Assembly (NCBI RefSeq): GCF_013004695.1
Contig: NZ_JABEMG010000004.1
Location: 17,397 to 81,396 of the forward strand
Direction of reading: 5' to 3'
Length of the DNA stretch: 64,000 nucleotides
Source: Promicromonospora citrea
GTDB lineage: Bacteria > Actinomycetota > Actinomycetes > Actinomycetales > Cellulomonadaceae
The notes under the pieces are model-generated. The model worked only from the letters and a program-made list of their open reading frames with translations. It made no database searches and was not told the DNA's origin. The translations under genes and the position numbers were made by a program. Of this stretch, positions 60,740-64,000 are shown piece after piece; positions within the stretch are counted from its first letter, which is position 1; each line of letters begins with the position of its first letter.

Positions 60740-60908
60740 GAAGGCGTGGACCTTTCAGATCGACGGGAACACCGGCGCAGGGGGCGTGTCGTGGGTCACC
60801 CCCAGCGCATAGCGCCCAAGAGTAACGGAACGGACACGATGCGGGAACCACCTCATCGAAGATGACCGCTCGGTCGTCGTTCCCGGCCCGCAGGGGACAA
60901 TGCTCCCC

Positions 60909-61574
60909 ATGCGACTCCTCCTGCTCCGCCACGGACAGACGCCGTCGAACGTGGGCGGGCTCCTCGACACCGCGAGCCCCGGTCCCGGGCTCACGGCCCT
61001 CGGCAGGCGCCAGGCCGCCGCCGTGCCGGACGCCCTGGGCGACCGGCGGATCGACGCCGTCGCCGTCTCGTCGCTGGTCCGTACCGCGCAGACCGCCGCG
61101 CCGCTGGCCGTAGCGCGCGGCCTGGAGCCGGTCGTGCTGCCGGGCCTGCGCGAGATCGAGGCGGGCGACCTCGAGATGGCCGCGACGCACGAGGCGCACC
61201 TGCGCTACCTCGGGACGGTGTTCGGGTGGGCGCGCGGTGACGTCACGCGCGCGATGCCGGGCGGCCCCGACGGCCGCGCGTTCCTCGAGCGGTACGACGA
61301 CGCCGTCACGCAGCTCGCCCGCGCGGGCTGGGAGGACGTCCTCGTGGTGTCGCACGGCGCGGCCATCCGCACCTGGGTCGCCGCACGCGCCGCCGGGGTG
61401 GACATCGACCACGCCGAGCGGACGGCGCTGGCCAACACCGGCCTCGTGGAGGTCGAGGGGGACCCGGGGTCGGGGTGGCGGGTCGTCGCCTGGTCGGCCG
61501 AGCCCGTCGGCGGCCCCGCCGTGGACGCGCTGCTGGCCGACGACCCGACCGGCGAGCCGGTCGACGAGGTGTGA
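60909..61574 (+). CDS. Histidine phosphatase (phosphoglycerate-mutase family)
   Basis: 221 residues. LLLRHGQT holds the phospho-accepting His; VSSLVRTAQTA, EIEAGDLE and VVSHGAAI supply the remaining active-site residues. The family includes phosphoglycerate mutases and broad phosphatases. GACAAT 7 nt before the ATG supports a leaderless start. Divergent from the NlpC gene. Confidence 0.9.
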   Translation: MRLLLLRHGQTPSNVGGLLDTASPGPGLTALGRRQAAAVPDALGDRRIDAVAVSSLVRTAQTAAPLAVARGLEPVVLPGLREIEAGDLEMAATHEAHLRYLGTVFGWARGDVTRAMPGGPDGRAFLERYDDAVTQLARAGWEDVLVVSHGAAIRTWVAARAAGVDIDHAERTALANTGLVEVEGDPGSGWRVVAWSAEPVGGPAVDALLADDPTGEPVDEV

Positions 61575-61593
61575 GCCGGCGGGGCGCGAGCGC

Positions 61594-63630
61594 TCAGCCC
61601 AGCTCGGGCGGCAGGTCGCCCTCGTGCCGCACGACGAGCGACGTGACGGCGCGCGTGAGGCAGACGTAGAGCCGCCGCAGTCCCGTGGCCCGGTCGGGCT
61701 CGGCGGCGACGACGGCGGCGGGGTCGTGCAGCACCACGTGGTCGAACTCGAGGCCCTTGGCCAGCGAGGCGGGCACGAGGTCGAGGTGGGCGTCGAACTC
61801 CGAGACGTCGCCGGCCTCCTGCTCGTCCTTCTGCTCGGCCTCCTGCTCGCCGACGACGGCGAACGTGAGCCCCGCCCCCGCCAGCACCGACCGGGCCCGC
61901 GGCACGGCGGCGTCCGGCACGATCAGCCCGACCGAGCCCTCGCGCCCGACCACGTCGGCCAGCACGCTCTCGAGCGGCTCGGTGGTGAGGGCGAGCCGGC
62001 CGCGGGTGCGCCGTACCGCGGTCGGCGGCTCCAGGCCGGGGGCGATGCGGGGCAGCAGGCGGGCGGCGAGCTCGATGACGTCGGCGGGCACGCGGAACCC
62101 GGCGGTGAGCTGCTCGACGTGGCCGTCCGGCTTGCCGAGGTGGGTCAGCACGCGGGCCCAGTCGTCCGCGGCCCACGGCGTCGTCGCCTGCGCGAGGTCG
62201 CCCAGCACGGTGAGCGACCCGGTCGCGGCGCGCCGCCCCAGCGCGCGCAGCATCATCGCGGACAGGTCCTGCGCCTCGTCGACGACGACGTGCGCGACGG
62301 ACCCGGTCCGCTCCAGCAGGTCGGCGATCTCGTCGAGCAGCACGAGGTCCGCGACCGTCCAGCGAGCCGCGCCGGCGGAGCGCGGCGGACGGTCCCAGGT
62401 GAGCAGGCGCTGCTCGTCGGGCGTCAGCACCCCGTCGGCGCACGCCGCCAGGAAGTCCGGCTCGGCGAACAGGCGGAACAGCAGCCGGCGCGGGTCGAGC
62501 GCGGGCCACACGGCCGCCGCGTAGTCCCGCACGGGCCGGGTCCGTGCCAGCACGTCCCACGCCTTGTCGTCGAGCGCGTCGCCGGACTCCTCGATCTGCA
62601 CGAGCACGCGGTGCGCGAGCGCGTGCCGCAGCTGCGCCGCGCCGAGGGCGTACCGCACGTCGCGCGAGCGCACCTGCTCGACGGCGTCGCGCGCCCCGTA
62701 GGCGGGCACGCGCCAGCGGCGCGAGCCACGGGGCAGCACGAGCGTCTCCGCCGGTTCGCGCACGTGCGACCAGACCGCCGCGCGCAGCACCTCCGCCAGG
62801 CGCGCGTCCCCCTTGAGCGTCGCGACGTCGACCGGGTCGGCCGCCCGGACCGGAGCGTGCTCGCCGACGATCTCCTCGATCGTCGCCTGGCGCGCGTGGA
62901 TCTCGCCGAGCGCGGGCAGCACGTCGCGGATGTAGCGCAGGAAGCTCCGGTTCGGCCCGACGACGAGCACGCCGCGGCGGGTGAGCTGCTCGCGGTGCGC
63001 GTACAGGAGGTAGGCGGCCCGGTGCAGGCCGACCGCCGTCTTGCCCGTGCCCGGCGCGCCCTGCACGACGAGGGTGCGCTCGAGCGGCATGCGGACGATG
63101 ACGTCCTGCTCGGGCTGGATCGTCGCGACGATGTCGCGCATCGGGCCGGTGCGCGGGCGCTCGATCTCGGCCTCGAGGATCTCCGAGCGGGCGGGGTCAC
63201 CGCGGCCGGGCCCCGCCCGGTCCAGCGGCTCGTCCTCGAACCCGGTGAGCTGCCCGCGCTGGAAGCCGTAGCGCCTGCGGGCCGTCAGGCCCAGGGGCTC
63301 CTGGGGCGTCGCGCGGTAGAACGGGGTGCTCACGGGGGCGCGCCAGTCCACGACCATGGGCTCGCCGTCGGCGTCCGAGACGTGCCGGCGGCCGATGTGG
63401 AAGGTCTCGGTGGCCGTGCTGGTGCGCCCGAAGAAGAGCGGGATCTCCGGGTCGTCGGTGAGCTGCTCCATGCGCCGCGCGAGGGCGGCCTCGAGCACGT
63501 CGGCGCTCACGGGGTCGCCCGCGTACCGCCCGTCCAGCGCCGCCACGCGCTCCCGCATCCGGCCGAGCTGGGTACGGGCCTCGGCGAGGAACTCGCGCTC
63601 CCGGACGAGCTCGGGCACGACGGCAGGCAT
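61594..63630 (-). CDS. UvrD-like superfamily 1 helicase, HelR/HelD type
   Basis: 678 residues. Walker A GAPGTGKT near 195, Walker B VVVDEAQDLS near 450, and the C-terminal ALTRAV-like (LYVCLTRAVTSLVV) helicase motif VI. N-terminal coiled-coil arm and an EIPLFFGRTSTATETFHIGRRHVSD block are HelD/HelR features. HelR removes RNA polymerase from DNA and can displace rifamycins. The rifamycin-associated element was not found upstream. Ends 19 bp from the phosphatase gene. Confidence 0.88.
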   Translation of the reverse strand: MPAVVPELVREREFLAEARTQLGRMRERVAALDGRYAGDPVSADVLEAALARRMEQLTDDPEIPLFFGRTSTATETFHIGRRHVSDADGEPMVVDWRAPVSTPFYRATPQEPLGLTARRRYGFQRGQLTGFEDEPLDRAGPGRGDPARSEILEAEIERPRTGPMRDIVATIQPEQDVIVRMPLERTLVVQGAPGTGKTAVGLHRAAYLLYAHREQLTRRGVLVVGPNRSFLRYIRDVLPALGEIHARQATIEEIVGEHAPVRAADPVDVATLKGDARLAEVLRAAVWSHVREPAETLVLPRGSRRWRVPAYGARDAVEQVRSRDVRYALGAAQLRHALAHRVLVQIEESGDALDDKAWDVLARTRPVRDYAAAVWPALDPRRLLFRLFAEPDFLAACADGVLTPDEQRLLTWDRPPRSAGAARWTVADLVLLDEIADLLERTGSVAHVVVDEAQDLSAMMLRALGRRAATGSLTVLGDLAQATTPWAADDWARVLTHLGKPDGHVEQLTAGFRVPADVIELAARLLPRIAPGLEPPTAVRRTRGRLALTTEPLESVLADVVGREGSVGLIVPDAAVPRARSVLAGAGLTFAVVGEQEAEQKDEQEAGDVSEFDAHLDLVPASLAKGLEFDHVVLHDPAAVVAAEPDRATGLRRLYVCLTRAVTSLVVRHEGDLPPELG

Positions 63631-63729
63631 GAGCGACCTCCAGGCGGTGAGGGGGTGGGGACGGCCGCGCGAGTCTAGTGCGGCGGCCGGCGCTCCGCCC
63701 GGGCTTTTCGTCCGCGACCAGGCGGGCGA

Positions 63730-64000
63730 CTCAGAGCGTTATTCAGCGGCTCAGGGGTAGCCATGAGTGTGTGAGGTCCTGACCTGCTTCGTCGCTGGTC
63801 GGGGTCAAGATCGGGCAGATAGCGCAACGGTCCTTGCGTCCGGTTTGATCGTGGTTGTCGAGACCCCATCAAACCGAGCGAAGGACCGATGCCGTACCAC
63901 TCTACTTCCGGGCTGAGCCCTGCCCAGACCGCCGAGCTGATCAACCGCGTCCACCAGGTCCACGCCGCCCGCCCCGACGAGCAGCGGTACGACTTCGAGA
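63730..64000 (+). mobile_element. Left part of an insertion sequence (truncated by window edge)
   Basis: Base composition becomes less GC-rich from about 63730, and a transposase-like frame starts at 63889. The left end is not defined because the other end is outside the window. A leader stem, CGGTTTGAT (63841-63849) with ATCAAACCG (63868-63876), precedes the frame. Confidence 0.5.
63889..64000 (+). CDS. Putative transposase, N-terminal 37 codons
   Basis: Starts MPYHSTSGLSPAQTAELI after GAAGGA. The start resembles transposases with an N-terminal HTH_Tnp_4 and a DDE_Tnp_4 domain (IS5-like), from memory; the part seen holds no catalytic residue. It continues beyond the window. Confidence 0.5.
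   Translation, partial: MPYHSTSGLSPAQTAELINRVHQVHAARPDEQRYDFE

Noticed and set aside
60740..60811. c-di-AMP (ydaO) riboswitch before the NlpC/P60 gene
   Set aside because: Actinobacterial wall-peptidase genes often have one, but this leader is only about 70 nt and lacks the conserved core.
63631..63700. Rifamycin-associated element before the HelR-like gene
   Set aside because: No inverted repeat of the expected type was found.

Overview
The window is very GC-rich (roughly 74% by eye) with strong G/C at third codon positions, many GTG starts, start/stop overlaps (ATGA/GTGA) inside operons, and a class A RNase P RNA of actinobacterial type. Together with sugar ABC importers that lack their own ATPase, DUF222-HNH proteins and leaderless promoters, this points to a high-GC Gram-positive actinobacterium. 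I infer the order Micrococcales, near Cellulomonas, Promicromonospora or Isoptericola, but the species cannot be named from sequence alone.

Layout. 1-6.2 kb: an N-acetyltransferase, a flavin-monooxygenase/regulator/flavin-reductase module, a small-molecule kinase with an MFS transporter, and a divergent XRE-cupin regulator. 6.2-12.1 kb: a polyol uptake and oxidation operon (DeoR-type regulator, lipoprotein, two permeases, mannitol-dehydrogenase family enzyme). 12.1-16.2 kb: a CPBP protease/histidine kinase/response regulator operon, a uracil-DNA glycosylase-like protein and a VOC protein. 16.3-29.3 kb: two oligosaccharide import operons, one ending in a GH31 glycosidase and one in an amylo-1,6-glucosidase, each with a LacI-type regulator and a recognisable operator.

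29.3-34.3 kb: glutamate dehydrogenase, a fumarate reductase/succinate dehydrogenase-type flavoprotein, heme oxygenase behind an iron box, and an alpha/beta hydrolase. 34.4-36.9 kb is the most unusual stretch: a disordered Gly/Ser/Gln/Glu-rich protein, a block of short tandem repeats with G-quadruplex potential, and an archaeal-type aspartyl-tRNA synthetase whose leader looks like a translational T-box. 37-46.5 kb: a DUF222-HNH endonuclease with a LexA-like box, a DNA polymerase I-like protein, the MTA/SAH nucleosidase-LuxS pair, Nif3 plus a zinc-ribbon protein, an MFS protein, YaaA and rnpB.

46.6-53.3 kb: a cytochrome P450 fused to a crotonase domain, a second P450 lacking the ExxR arginine (conservon/CYP157-like), and a MerR/MFS pair. 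53.3-63.6 kb: housekeeping and small hypothetical genes (argS, PHP phosphoesterase, NlpC/P60 peptidase, phosphoglycerate-mutase family, HelR/HelD-like helicase), interrupted by three decayed genes: two truncated at one deletion junction and one with a premature stop. The right edge enters an insertion sequence.

Working together: three carbohydrate importers probably share one ATPase encoded elsewhere (MsiK-type) and feed cytosolic glycosidases or the polyol dehydrogenase. The nucleosidase and LuxS form a complete SAH-recycling step. The best candidates for new biology are the T-box-like leader of the aspartyl-tRNA synthetase gene, the P450-crotonase fusion, and the orphan ExxW-type P450.
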